Assembly: GCF_022549355.1 (NCBI RefSeq)
Contig: NZ_JAKZGL010000011.1
Coordinates: 1-64,000 of the forward strand
Length of the DNA: 64,000 nucleotides
Reading direction: 5' to 3'
Source: Acinetobacter sp. NIPH 2699
GTDB lineage: Bacteria; Pseudomonadota; Gammaproteobacteria; Pseudomonadales; Moraxellaceae
This document shows, in pieces, positions 1 to 8,153 of this stretch; position 1 is the stretch's first letter; each line of letters starts with the position of its first letter. Position numbers and translations under genes: made by a program. The notes beneath the pieces were generated by a model. It did not search any database, was not told where the DNA came from, and saw nothing but the letters and a program-made list of their open reading frames with translations.

Positions 1-30
1 TCACACCGAATCAGATGTATGAGAAAGAGA

Positions 31-62
31 AAACCGAGCTAATGGTTTAACTCGGTTTTAAA
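31..62 (+). terminator. Terminator-like hairpin at the window start
   Basis: An AAACCGAG / CTCGGTTT inverted repeat with a 12-nt loop is followed by a short A/T stretch. It probably ends a gene lying to the left of the window. The T-tract is weak, so this is a tentative call. Confidence 0.4.
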
Positions 63-199
63 TGAAATACTGTCAATCTATTTCAGGACGTGACAGGTTT
101 TGATCTGTATATTAAAAAAGCATTAGCTTTCAGATGCATGGTTTTTTTATAAAAAGGGCTTGTCAGCAGAAAGGTTTATCACTAATATACACATCCATC

Positions 200-284
200 G
201 GGGGCGTGGCGAAATTGGTAGACGCACTGGATTTAGGTTCCAGCGCCGCAAGGTGTAAGAGTTCGAGTCTCTTCGCCCCCACCA
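200..284 (+). tRNA. tRNA-Leu (anticodon UAG)
   Basis: The acceptor stem GGGGGCG pairs with CGCCCCC, followed by discriminator A and an encoded CCA. The anticodon loop TTTAGGT gives anticodon UAG. The D-arm (GGCGAAATTGGTAGACGC) and the long variable arm are those of a class II leucine tRNA. At 85 nt the length is normal. It lies 68 nt upstream of the Trp-type tRNA and the two may be co-transcribed. Confidence 0.97.
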
Positions 285-352
285 AATTTAAAAGGCAAGA
301 GTATCTTGCTTTTTTTATGGTTAAGTCTGAGAGGGTTTAATCAAGCTGTTAT

Positions 353-426
353 AGAGGATTGGTGTAATGGTAGCATGACGGTCTCCAAAACCGTTCGTCA
401 AGGTTCGAGTCCTTGATCCTCTGCCA
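353..426 (+). tRNA. tRNA-Trp (anticodon CCA)
   Basis: The acceptor stem AGAGGAT pairs with ATCCTCT, followed by G and an encoded CCA. The anticodon loop CTCCAAA gives anticodon CCA. The T-arm GGTTCGAGTCC is canonical. The short D-arm (GGTGTAATGGTAGCA) is more reminiscent of Gln or Gly tRNAs, so the identity rests on the anticodon. A strong terminator follows directly. Confidence 0.9.
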
Positions 427-434
427 AATATTTT

Positions 435-467
435 AAAAAGCCCTTGTTTTTACAAGGGCTTTTTTTA
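435..467 (+). terminator. Rho-independent terminator of the tRNA pair
   Basis: The stem AAGCCCTTG / CAAGGGCTT with a 6-nt loop is followed by a run of seven T. It ends the tRNA-Leu/tRNA-Trp transcript. Confidence 0.9.
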
Positions 468-573
468 TGATCTAAAGTTTTTGTAGTACAGATTTCAACT
501 ATGCAGCTTTGTTCAATAACGAGGCTGCAAATTGTTAGATCGCTGGATTTAAAACAGTGAATATGACTCTTTT

Positions 574-1386
574 TCAATAAATAAATTTTGAAATTTTCTC
601 CGCACTTTGAAGAACGGCCTCTGCAATTTCATTTTTAAAATAATCTTCCGCATAGGTGCCTAATGGGCAACTGACCGATAGTACTGCCGTTACTTTACCC
701 GTGGATTGTTTAAAAATAGGGACAGCGCACGCAGCCATGTCGTGATTGTAATGACCCCAGCTCACCATAGATCGTTGTGTTTTCACATAGCTTAAACGTT
801 GTAATAATTCTTTAAGGCTTTTCGGAGTCAGCTCTGAAAAAGTTTCCCATTTATTAAAGCTTTTATAACGATCACGGATTTCAGTTTCTGTTAAATCTGC
901 CAATAACATTTGCCCAATCACTGTTGCGTGGGCAGGCCAACGTGTACCTAAACCAATATTACTGCTAAATGTTCCATTCGATTGAATGTTATTAATAAAA
1001 ACAATATGGGTGCCTTCAAGGATTGATAAATGAACTGCAAGCTGGGTTTGATCGCGAAGTTCTTTCATCAATGGTGTCGCTAAATCCAATAAGGATTGTC
1101 TAGATAAACTATTAAAACCGAGTTCCATCACTTTTGAATCTAAGGCATAGGTCTTTTGTGATGCTTTTCTGAGAAAACCACATGATTCTAAGGTGTAAAT
1201 CAAGCGAAATGCACTTGAACGATTTACATCTAAAATCTCTGCAATTTCGGTGATGGTCATTTCTTGGGTTTGTTGATTAAAGGCTTGCAAAATTGCCAAA
1301 CCACGAACTAAGCCAGGGACTAAATAACGATCATCATTTTTTATTAAATCAGATTCTTGAGAGTCTGTTTCAATGCTTGAATTCAT
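574..1386 (-). CDS. IclR-family transcriptional regulator of the adjacent catabolic operon
   Basis: An N-terminal winged helix-turn-helix (ILQAFNQQTQEMTITEIAEIL, DVNRSSAFRLIYTLESCGFL) is followed by an IclR effector-binding domain (HLSILEGTHIVFI; RWPAHATVIGQ; DMAACAVPIF; AVLSVSCPLG). IclR proteins bind palindromes at divergent promoters and respond to pathway intermediates. The open frame extends upstream to a GTG at 1419, but the ATG at 1386 is preferred because a GATAGGAAAA stretch precedes it, giving about 270 residues, normal for the family. It is transcribed divergently from the Rieske operon, and near-identical 16-bp palindromes sit in the shared intergenic region. Whether it activates or represses cannot be told from sequence. 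Confidence 0.9.
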   Translation of the reverse strand: MNSSIETDSQESDLIKNDDRYLVPGLVRGLAILQAFNQQTQEMTITEIAEILDVNRSSAFRLIYTLESCGFLRKASQKTYALDSKVMELGFNSLSRQSLLDLATPLMKELRDQTQLAVHLSILEGTHIVFINNIQSNGTFSSNIGLGTRWPAHATVIGQMLLADLTETEIRDRYKSFNKWETFSELTPKSLKELLQRLSYVKTQRSMVSWGHYNHDMAACAVPIFKQSTGKVTAVLSVSCPLGTYAEDYFKNEIAEAVLQSAEKISKFIY

Positions 1387-1473
1387 CAGTTTAATTTTCC
1401 TATCAAAAACGCAAATCACTAAATTTAATTTTCTTAAGATTCTATTGTAACTGCAAAATAGACAATGAAGATA

Positions 1474-1489
1474 GTTTTATATATGAAAC
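1474..1489. promoter_or_regulatory. Putative IclR operator 1
   Basis: GTTTTATATATGAAAC is a near-perfect palindrome between the regulator gene and the Rieske operon. The same pattern recurs at 1620-1635 and 13833-13848. Assignment to the IclR protein is inference from position and recurrence. Confidence 0.6.
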
Positions 1490-1562
1490 TTTATTTTTTA
1501 AGTAAAACGTAAAAGAATATGTAACAAATATCAAGTATATGAATTTTAACAAAATATATAGT

Positions 1563-1589
1563 TTGACATGGAAAACAGCATAGTAGTAT
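1563..1589 (+). promoter_or_regulatory. Candidate sigma-70 promoter of the catabolic operon
   Basis: TTGACA (1563-1568) and TAGTAT (1584-1589) are separated by 15 nt, short of the ideal 17. The element lies between the two upstream operator palindromes and about 60 nt before the first start codon. Confidence 0.4.
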
Positions 1590-1619
1590 TCTTTATTAAA
1601 GTTTGTTATATCAAATTAT

Positions 1620-1635
1620 GTTTTATATATAAAAC
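1620..1635. promoter_or_regulatory. Putative IclR operator 2
   Basis: GTTTTATATATAAAAC is a perfect 16-bp palindrome ending 16 nt before the ATG of the Rieske ferredoxin gene. Its position downstream of the candidate promoter would suit repression by roadblock. Confidence 0.65.
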
Positions 1636-1651
1636 AAATGAGGATGCAAGG

Positions 1652-1957
1652 ATGAGTTGGATCTCAGTTTGTCAGCAAGACGACATCACCGAAGATGAGC
1701 CGAAAGCCATAGAAGTCGACGGTAAGAAAATTGGGGTATTTTTCATTGATGAAAATTACTTTGCTATTGAAAATGTATGCCCACATGCCTACGCCTTATT
1801 AACAGAAGGCTTTATTGAAGATCAAACCGTTGAATGTCCATTACATGAAGCGATTTTTGATATTCAAACAGGTGAATTGAAAAGTGGACCAGGATGCCGA
1901 AATTTGTGTACCTATCCCGTGCGTGTTGAAGGGCAGGATGTTCAAATTCAACTATAA
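1652..1957 (+). CDS. Rieske-type [2Fe-2S] ferredoxin
   Basis: This is a 101-residue Rieske protein with the cluster motif C43-P-H45 and C62-P-L-H65. Small ferredoxins of this type carry electrons from a flavin reductase to the terminal Rieske oxygenase. The ATG at 1652 is preferred over the upstream ATG at 1568 because an AGGATGCAAGG Shine-Dalgarno region precedes it and the family fold begins here; the extra upstream residues look like translated leader. It is the first gene of the operon and its partners (oxygenase, FAD reductase) follow at 2300 and 5096. The ordinary HCAC order of cluster ligands is retained, but Y-A-L-L follows the first pair where many homologues have a glycine-rich turn. 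Confidence 0.93.
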   Translation: MSWISVCQQDDITEDEPKAIEVDGKKIGVFFIDENYFAIENVCPHAYALLTEGFIEDQTVECPLHEAIFDIQTGELKSGPGCRNLCTYPVRVEGQDVQIQL

Positions 1958-1982
1958 GTCTTATTTATAAGGAAGGAATCTC

Positions 1983-2282
1983 ATGAAAACATTTAATGAG
2001 AAGCTAGCGAACTGGATTCATGCCACGCCAGCAACTGAAGCAGGGATTAACAATATTCAAATAGCGGGACAGCCAGAACTTTTAGTTTGGCAGACGCGTT
2101 ATAAGGAACCAACAGTATACGAACAGGATTTTGTTCAGCATTTAATTAAAGCATTTTCTACAGGCGTAACCGAGCTTACGGATCTGGTTCAGTCTTTAAA
2201 CCAACAAGGTTTTCGTTGTGAGTCTGGCGAACTTTGGACTTCTGAAACATTTTCAGAAGAAATGCAACGTTTAGGATATTGA
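1983..2282 (+). CDS. Small protein with recombinase-like helix-turn-helix fold, function unknown
   Basis: This 99-residue protein has a C-terminal half (DLVQSLNQQGFRCESGELW and then TSETFSEEMQRLG) that resembles the helical domain of serine recombinases that follows their catalytic domain. No catalytic serine domain is present. It lies 25 nt after the ferredoxin gene with a good AAGGAAGG ribosome site and is followed directly by the oxygenase gene, so it is co-expressed with the electron-transfer chain. It could be a small DNA-binding regulator or an accessory subunit of the oxygenase; the sequence does not decide. I recall similar small proteins being annotated beside Rieske genes. Confidence 0.7.
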   Translation: MKTFNEKLANWIHATPATEAGINNIQIAGQPELLVWQTRYKEPTVYEQDFVQHLIKAFSTGVTELTDLVQSLNQQGFRCESGELWTSETFSEEMQRLGY

Positions 2283-2299
2283 TTCAAGGAAGAATAGTG

Positions 2300-3367
2300 A
2301 TGAACGCAGCAGTATCAGTTACTCCGAGTGTAGAAGAATATTTAGATTTAGGTTTACGTGATCAGTGGCATCCAGTCCTTGCGAGTTGGGAAGTTGCAGC
2401 AAATCCTGTTGGGATTACCCGTTTAGGCGAAAACATTGTGGTATGGCGTGATGAACAAGGTCAGGTACATGCTTTAGAAGATCGTTGCCCACATCGCGGT
2501 GCGCGTCTTTCTTTAGGTTGGAACTTAGGTAATCGTGTCGCGTGTTGGTATCACGGTGTAGAAGTTCGCCATGATGGTATGGTTGAAGATGTACCTGCGG
2601 TACATGATTGCCCAATGAAAGGCACAACCTGTGTAAAAAGCTATCCAGTGATTGAGCAACATGGTGCGATTTTCATGTGGTTTGGGATTGATGCCAATGA
2701 AGCACCAAAAGCGCTCGATTTTCCTGAACAACTTGCAAGCGAGGAATGGAGTTCATTTCTTTGCCAAGCAGATTGGAAAGTGAATCATCAATATGCCATT
2801 GATAACGTCATGGACCCAATGCATGGTAGCTATTTGCATTGTACTTCGCACTCGATGGCAGAAGGTGACCGTACCGCAGAAATGAAACATCGTTCAACTC
2901 AACACGGTTTTGTTTTTGAAAAAGAAGGTCAAATTGGTGTGAATTTCGACTGGGTTGAATATGCCAATACTGGCGCGAGCTGGTTACGTCTTTCAATTCC
3001 ATACCGTAAGGATTTTGGACCGGGTGGAGAGTTCTGGATCGTTGGTTATGCAACCCCAATTGATGCAAAAAATACCCGAGTGTTCTTTTGGCGTTGCCGT
3101 AAAGTCAGTGGCTGGCAGCGTAACGTTTGGCGTTTCCTCTATCGCAATCATTTAGAAAAATTGCATTGGGATGTATTGGAGCAAGACCGCATTATTTTAG
3201 AAAATCTTGCGCCACATGCACGTCAACAAGAATTTCTCTATCAACATGATGTTGGTCTCTCTCGTTTACGCCGTTTAATGAAAAAAGAAGCGGAAAAGCA
3301 GTTAAAGAGAATTGCAGCTTTAAATACATCAAACCGTATTGAAATGCAGGAAGAAGCGCATGGTTAA
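2300..3367 (+). CDS. Rieske non-heme iron oxygenase, terminal (alpha) subunit
   Basis: This 355-residue terminal oxygenase has an N-terminal Rieske domain (C63-P-H65, C82-W-Y-H85) and a catalytic domain with the mononuclear iron motif D172-x2-H175-x4-H180. It fits the VanA-like branch that works without a beta subunit, and no beta subunit gene is present. It would hydroxylate or demethylate an aromatic or heterocyclic substrate in the cytoplasm. The ATG at 2300 follows AAGGAAG; an upstream in-frame ATG at 2279 overlaps the preceding stop and lacks a ribosome site. The 3' end overlaps the next gene by 8 nt. Confidence 0.93.
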   Translation: MNAAVSVTPSVEEYLDLGLRDQWHPVLASWEVAANPVGITRLGENIVVWRDEQGQVHALEDRCPHRGARLSLGWNLGNRVACWYHGVEVRHDGMVEDVPAVHDCPMKGTTCVKSYPVIEQHGAIFMWFGIDANEAPKALDFPEQLASEEWSSFLCQADWKVNHQYAIDNVMDPMHGSYLHCTSHSMAEGDRTAEMKHRSTQHGFVFEKEGQIGVNFDWVEYANTGASWLRLSIPYRKDFGPGGEFWIVGYATPIDAKNTRVFFWRCRKVSGWQRNVWRFLYRNHLEKLHWDVLEQDRIILENLAPHARQQEFLYQHDVGLSRLRRLMKKEAEKQLKRIAALNTSNRIEMQEEAHG

Positions 3368-4124
3368 TGTCGCATTGTTGCAGGGCAAAAAAGTCCTTGT
3401 CACAGGTGCGGCAAGAGGCTTGGGACGAGATTTTGCACAAGCCATTGCTGAAGCTGGTGCGCACGTGGTCATGGCCGATATCTTGACGGATTTGGTACAA
3501 CAAGAAGCAGCAACTTTGCAGGCACAAGGTTTAAAGGTTACAGCAGTCACCATTGACCTCGCCAATGCAGACTCCATAGAACAGGCGGTTCAACAGGCCG
3601 TTGCAAGCTTAGGTGGTCTTGACGGTTTAGTAAATTGTGCGGCGCTCGCAACCAATGTTGGCGGTAAAAGCATGATGGACTATGACGCTGATCTGTGGGA
3701 TCGCGTGATGAACATTAATGTCAAAGGCACTTGGTTGGTGACGAAGGCATGTGTGCCTTATCTCAAGCAATCTGATGCAGGCAAGATCATTAATGTGGCA
3801 TCGGATACTGCGCTATGGGGCGCTCCCAACCTTATGGCCTATGTGGCAAGTAAAGGTGCTTTGTTGGCGATGACACGTTCCATGGCGAGAGAGTTAGGGC
3901 CGTTCAATATTTGTATCAATACGCTTTCACCAGGATTGACTCTAGTCGAAGCAACCGAATATGTACCGCAAGAACGCCATGATTTATATGTCAATGGTCG
4001 TGCGATTCAACGGCAGCAGTTACCTCAGGATTTAAACGGAACAGCCTTGTATTTACTGTCGGAATTGTCCTCATTTGTGACGGGTCAAAATATTCCCGTA
4101 AATGGTGGTTTTGTCTTTAATTAA
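3360..4124 (+). CDS. Short-chain dehydrogenase/reductase (SDR)
   Basis: This 254-residue classical SDR has a TGAARGLG nucleotide-binding loop (residues 15-22), an NxAA-type motif (NCAA) and an intact catalytic set, S148, Y161 and K165 (YVASK). It should be an NAD(P)-dependent alcohol or cis-diol dehydrogenase. In three-component oxygenase operons an SDR at this place usually re-aromatises the cis-dihydrodiol, which is inferred here. The start at 3360 overlaps the oxygenase stop and has an AGGAAG site; the upstream ATG at 3339 lies inside the previous gene. Confidence 0.93.
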   Translation: MVNVALLQGKKVLVTGAARGLGRDFAQAIAEAGAHVVMADILTDLVQQEAATLQAQGLKVTAVTIDLANADSIEQAVQQAVASLGGLDGLVNCAALATNVGGKSMMDYDADLWDRVMNINVKGTWLVTKACVPYLKQSDAGKIINVASDTALWGAPNLMAYVASKGALLAMTRSMARELGPFNICINTLSPGLTLVEATEYVPQERHDLYVNGRAIQRQQLPQDLNGTALYLLSELSSFVTGQNIPVNGGFVFN

Positions 4125-4135
4125 GGAGTGATCAC

Positions 4136-5068
4136 ATGATTACAGGGATTGAGATTTTAAAGTTTGGCGTTGAGGACAGAGCTGCTTCAAATAAGTTTTT
4201 AGCAGACTTCGGATTAACGCACACTCATTCAGACATTGAAGGTGCTGATCTCTATCAAACCCAAAACGGCAGCAAAATTTATTTATTTGATTGTGATGAT
4301 GCGCGTTTACCTCCAGCAATTGAATCAGGTTCGACGTTACGCGAAGTCATATGGGGTTTAGATGATATAGCAATTGATTTACCTGATTTAGCTGTTCGAT
4401 TGCAAGATGTAGATGGTTTTGAGGCAACAGAAGAAAGTGTGCAATGTATTGATCCTAATGGGATGACCATTCGCTTTCAGAAAAGTTTTACCCACGAAAT
4501 CCCTGCGTTAAGAACCGAAGGGATCAATCAGTACGGAACAGTCAATCGTATCAATGCTGCCAGTCCTGTTTATGAGAAAGGCCAGCCTGTTGCGATTGGC
4601 CATGTGGTGTTCTTTACCCCAGATTTGGAAAAAACCGAACAGTTCTATATTGAAAAACTGGGGTTCTACTTATCAGATGCTTATCGTAATCGTGGTGCAT
4701 TTTTGCGCTGCCGAGGCAAGGGTTATCATCATGATTTGTTCTTACTTTCAGTACCCAATAAACCCGCAGGTCTAAACCATGTTGCCTTTGTGGTCCGTGA
4801 TATTCATGAAGTGATTGGAGGTGGGTTGAATATGAACCGTTCTGATTGGTCAACTTTTATTGGTCCAGGACGTCATCCGATTTCTTCAGCGTATTTCTGG
4901 TATGTCAACTCGCCATTAGGTGGTGCATTTGAATATTACACCAATGATGATTATCTGACTGAAGAATGGCAGCCGCGAGTTGAAGAGCATCGTTTAGAAC
5001 TCTTCACTGAATGGGCGATTGAAGGCGGTTTGGATGATCATACCCGTCGTCAAGTTAAACCTGCATAA
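4136..5068 (+). CDS. VOC-family extradiol-type ring-cleavage dioxygenase
   Basis: This 310-residue protein has two vicinal-oxygen-chelate modules (about 1-115 and 150-275). In the C-terminal module the type I extradiol dioxygenase metal triad is visible: H156 (GHVVFF), H215 (GLNHVAF) and E266 (GAFEYY). Such enzymes open catechol-like rings next to the hydroxyls using Fe(II). It follows the SDR by 11 nt with AAGGAGTG before the ATG. With the downstream alpha/beta hydrolase it suggests meta-cleavage, but no hydratase or aldolase genes are present in the operon. Confidence 0.88.
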   Translation: MITGIEILKFGVEDRAASNKFLADFGLTHTHSDIEGADLYQTQNGSKIYLFDCDDARLPPAIESGSTLREVIWGLDDIAIDLPDLAVRLQDVDGFEATEESVQCIDPNGMTIRFQKSFTHEIPALRTEGINQYGTVNRINAASPVYEKGQPVAIGHVVFFTPDLEKTEQFYIEKLGFYLSDAYRNRGAFLRCRGKGYHHDLFLLSVPNKPAGLNHVAFVVRDIHEVIGGGLNMNRSDWSTFIGPGRHPISSAYFWYVNSPLGGAFEYYTNDDYLTEEWQPRVEEHRLELFTEWAIEGGLDDHTRRQVKPA

Positions 5069-5095
5069 GCTTAAATCAGGCAGGGAGATCAAGCT

Positions 5096-6307
5096 ATGGA
5101 AAGAATCGTAATTGTTGGTGCAGGGCAAGCCGCGGGTTGGGCGGTGAGTACCTTACGTCAAAATGGATTTGTGGGCGAGATTCATGTGGTATCCAATGAA
5201 GATCGGGTTTTTTATGAACGTCCACCACTTTCAAAACAAGTCCTTTCGAAAGAAGCCAGTTATGACAGCTTGCATCTGTTTTCTCCAGAACAGATTCAAG
5301 ATTTCAATATTCAATGGCATAAACCTGCCGTAGCGACCCAAGTTGATCGCCAGCAGAAGCAAGTGGTCTTGGAAAGCGGTCAAATTTTACCTTATGACAA
5401 ATTGTTGATTGCAACGGGGAGCCGTGCGCGTATTCCAGTGAATACATGGCAGTTCATTCCCAATGTGGTGACCTTACGTAATGTACAAGATTGTGAACGC
5501 TTAGCCGAAATCTTACAGCATGCGCAAAAAATAGCTGTGGTTGGTGGTGGCTGGATCGGTTTAGAGATTGCTGCGACAGCGCGTAAACAAGGCAAAGAGG
5601 TTCATATTTTTGAACATGGCGATCGCCTTTGTGCACGGAGTGTCAGCCCTGATGTCTCTGCGTTTTTGAAAGTGATGCATGAGCAACAAGGCACACAGAT
5701 TCATTTAAACAGTAAAAATTTGCATTTGATTGAGGCAGGTCAACAGAAAGTAGAAGTGGTCAATCACCCAAATGTGAGTGAGCTATTTGATTGTGTCGTC
5801 GTTGGTGCAGGAGCTGATATTGCCAAAGAGCTGGGTGTAAATGCTGGCTTGGACGTGAAAGATGGCATTGTGGTGAACTGTTTTGGGCAAACTTCTGACC
5901 AAGATATCTATGCCGCAGGAGATGTCGCGATCCATCCAGGGCTTGGTTATTGCATTCAATCTTGGGCCAATGCACAGAATCAGGCAATTGCTGCTGCGAA
6001 GTCAATGTTAGGTATGGATACCGAATATGTGGATATTCCTTGGTTATGGTCAGACCAATATCACTTCAATATTCAGATCTTAGGAACTTACCAACCTGAT
6101 ATGACTAAACAGATCGTAGTGCGCCAAAGTACAGATGATCAATGCAGTTATCTCTATCTGGATGATCAAAACCGCTTGATCAATATGATCGCAATCAATG
6201 ATTCGAAACTGGTCAAACTGGCAAAACGTTGGATGCAATCCAATACCGAGTTAGACCCAAAATTATTAGCAGATCCTGAATTTAATGTCATGAAATTAAA
6301 ACCATAA
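5096..6307 (+). CDS. FAD-dependent ferredoxin reductase of the Rieske system
   Basis: This 403-residue pyridine-nucleotide-disulphide-type oxidoreductase has an FAD-binding GAGQAA motif at the N-terminus, an NAD(P)H-binding GGGWIGLEIA motif near residue 150 and the late FAD motif DIYAAGDVA. The sequence YERPPLSK is characteristic of the ferredoxin/rubredoxin reductase group (BphA4, RubB-like). It would reduce the Rieske ferredoxin encoded at 1652 with NADH, completing the three-component oxygenase. It is in line with its neighbours and has an AGGGAG ribosome site. Confidence 0.93.
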   Translation: MERIVIVGAGQAAGWAVSTLRQNGFVGEIHVVSNEDRVFYERPPLSKQVLSKEASYDSLHLFSPEQIQDFNIQWHKPAVATQVDRQQKQVVLESGQILPYDKLLIATGSRARIPVNTWQFIPNVVTLRNVQDCERLAEILQHAQKIAVVGGGWIGLEIAATARKQGKEVHIFEHGDRLCARSVSPDVSAFLKVMHEQQGTQIHLNSKNLHLIEAGQQKVEVVNHPNVSELFDCVVVGAGADIAKELGVNAGLDVKDGIVVNCFGQTSDQDIYAAGDVAIHPGLGYCIQSWANAQNQAIAAAKSMLGMDTEYVDIPWLWSDQYHFNIQILGTYQPDMTKQIVVRQSTDDQCSYLYLDDQNRLINMIAINDSKLVKLAKRWMQSNTELDPKLLADPEFNVMKLKP

Positions 6308-6347
6308 ACATTAAATCCGGTTCATGACTCAATCGAAGGAATGAAGT

Positions 6348-7571
6348 ATGAGTAATGAAGAGAAAAGTGGATGGAAGCATTGGGTTCCTGCTTTTGTTCT
6401 GATGGTGTGTGTTGTTCTCGCATTTTTCGACAAAATCAGTATTGCGGTTTTGTTTGCTGATCCAACCTTCCAAGGTGCGATGGGCATTGCTGAGAATAAA
6501 GCCAAACTTGGATGGTTAATGACCAGCTTTTTATTGGCCTATGGTTTTTCATCTGTTTTTCTAAGTTTCTTAGGCGATATTTTTGATCCTAAGAAAATGC
6601 TGTTTTGGAGTGTGGCCTCATGGGGCATCCTCATGTTCTGCATGGGTTTTACTACAAACTACGCAGGTATGCTGTTTTTGCGGATTTTGCTCGGTTTAGC
6701 TGAGGGACCATTATTTGCATTGGCCTATACCATTGTTAAACAGACCTACACCGATCGCCAGCAAGCGCGTGCATCGACAATGTTTTTGCTTGGAACACCG
6801 ATAGGTGCATTCTTAGGGTTTCCAATTACAGCCGCAGTTTTGGCGAAACATGATTGGCATACCACGTTTTTTGTGATGGCCGCTTTAACGGTTGTTGCGT
6901 TACTTGCGATTGTATTGGGCTTGAGAAATTTACAGCTCAAGAAAACCATTGAACTGCAATCCACCAGTAAACGTGTCAATTTTAAAGGTCATCTTCAGAA
7001 CACTAAAGTTTTATTACAGAACCGTTCATTTTGGTTGGTCTGTATCTTCAATATCGCCTTGATGACGTATTTGTGGGGATTAAACAGTTGGGTGCCTTCT
7101 TATTTAATCCAAGACAAAGGCTTCAATCTTAAAGAGTTTGGGATGTATTCAAGCTTACCATTCATCGCGATGTTGATTGGTGAAATCGTCGGAGCATTCC
7201 TTTCTGACAAGACTGGACGCCGTGCCATCCAAGTGTTTAGTGGCTTATTGGTCGCAGGGATATTCATGTACGTGATGGTGCTGATGACTGATCCAATCCT
7301 GGTGATTGCAGCCATGTCTTTCAGTGCGATGGCTTGGGGTTTTGGCGTGGCATCCGTATTCGCGTTACTTGCTCGTGTCACTACGGCTGATGTCGGTGCA
7401 ACTGCGGGTGGAATCTTCAATGGTATGGGTAATTTTGCCAGTGCAATTGCGCCAGTTCTGATCGGTTACATCGTAATGCAAACGCATAGTTTTAATTTAG
7501 GAATCACCTTCTTGGCAGCAGTTGCCGTTATCGGGTCGTTCTTCTTACTTCCTTTATTGAAACGTTATTAA
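6348..7571 (+). CDS. MFS transporter, anion:cation symporter type
   Basis: This 407-residue major facilitator protein has about 12 hydrophobic segments and the MFS loop motif between segments 2 and 3 (GDIFDPKKML). It resembles the ACS family that imports organic anions, including aromatic acids, with protons. Within a catabolic operon it most likely imports the substrate. The ATG follows GAAGGAATGAAGT. Confidence 0.9.
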   Translation: MSNEEKSGWKHWVPAFVLMVCVVLAFFDKISIAVLFADPTFQGAMGIAENKAKLGWLMTSFLLAYGFSSVFLSFLGDIFDPKKMLFWSVASWGILMFCMGFTTNYAGMLFLRILLGLAEGPLFALAYTIVKQTYTDRQQARASTMFLLGTPIGAFLGFPITAAVLAKHDWHTTFFVMAALTVVALLAIVLGLRNLQLKKTIELQSTSKRVNFKGHLQNTKVLLQNRSFWLVCIFNIALMTYLWGLNSWVPSYLIQDKGFNLKEFGMYSSLPFIAMLIGEIVGAFLSDKTGRRAIQVFSGLLVAGIFMYVMVLMTDPILVIAAMSFSAMAWGFGVASVFALLARVTTADVGATAGGIFNGMGNFASAIAPVLIGYIVMQTHSFNLGITFLAAVAVIGSFFLLPLLKRY

Positions 7572-7605
7572 TCAAACTATTCATCAAAAACCTAGGAGTT
7601 AAAAC

Positions 7606-8127
7606 ATGACTACTCAACAATTCGAATCATGGACACAACCTGAAGGTACAAATTTACAAGATTGGTTGAATACACGTATCGCACGCTTTGAAACACGTAA
7701 ATATGATTTCGATGCTTTGAAGTTCCAAGCGGACTATGACCCGAAATATCGTCGTGCACAAATGCGTTATATGGGTACAGGCGCAACGGGTGTGGTCAAT
7801 GATGGCAACACGGTTCCAGCAGAAAACTTCACTTTTTCAACCATGGTACTGCCTGCACAGTGTGAAGGGCCATTGCATATTCATCACGATGTTGAAGAAG
7901 TGTTTTTTATGTTGCGTGGTGAGATTGATCTGTTTATTGAGCATAACGGTGAAAAATTCGAGACCAAACTGAAAGAGCGTGATCTGATCTCAATTCCACC
8001 AGGGATTTACCGTGGTCTGTTTAATCCTGGTCAAGAAGATGCCTTGATGTGTGTGATGTTAGGTGCGGGTAAACCAACCATTCCGAACTATCCACCTGAG
8101 CATCCATTGTCTCAAATCAAGCGTTAA
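7606..8127 (+). CDS. Cupin-domain protein
   Basis: This 173-residue protein has one cupin fold. The metal-binding motif reads GPLHIHHDVEEVFFMLRGE, which supplies two or three histidines and a glutamate, and a second motif (IPPGIYRGLFNPG) lacks an obvious histidine. Cupins of this size include small dioxygenases, isomerases and decarboxylases, and the reaction cannot be named. The ATG has an AGGAG site, and the gene sits between the importer and the hydrolase. Confidence 0.85.
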   Translation: MTTQQFESWTQPEGTNLQDWLNTRIARFETRKYDFDALKFQADYDPKYRRAQMRYMGTGATGVVNDGNTVPAENFTFSTMVLPAQCEGPLHIHHDVEEVFFMLRGEIDLFIEHNGEKFETKLKERDLISIPPGIYRGLFNPGQEDALMCVMLGAGKPTIPNYPPEHPLSQIKR

Positions 8128-8153
8128 TCAGATTGAAATACTAAAGGGATGAA

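Noticed and set aside
134..340. 68-residue frame across tRNA-Leu
   Set aside because: It runs through the tRNA gene and has no protein-like features.
1568..1651. N-terminal extension of the Rieske ferredoxin
   Set aside because: It covers the putative operator and leader; the ATG at 1652 has the ribosome site and matches the domain start.
3192..3577. Minus-strand frames of 111 and 82 residues across the Rieske/SDR junction
   Set aside because: They lie opposite two well-supported genes and read as their shadows.
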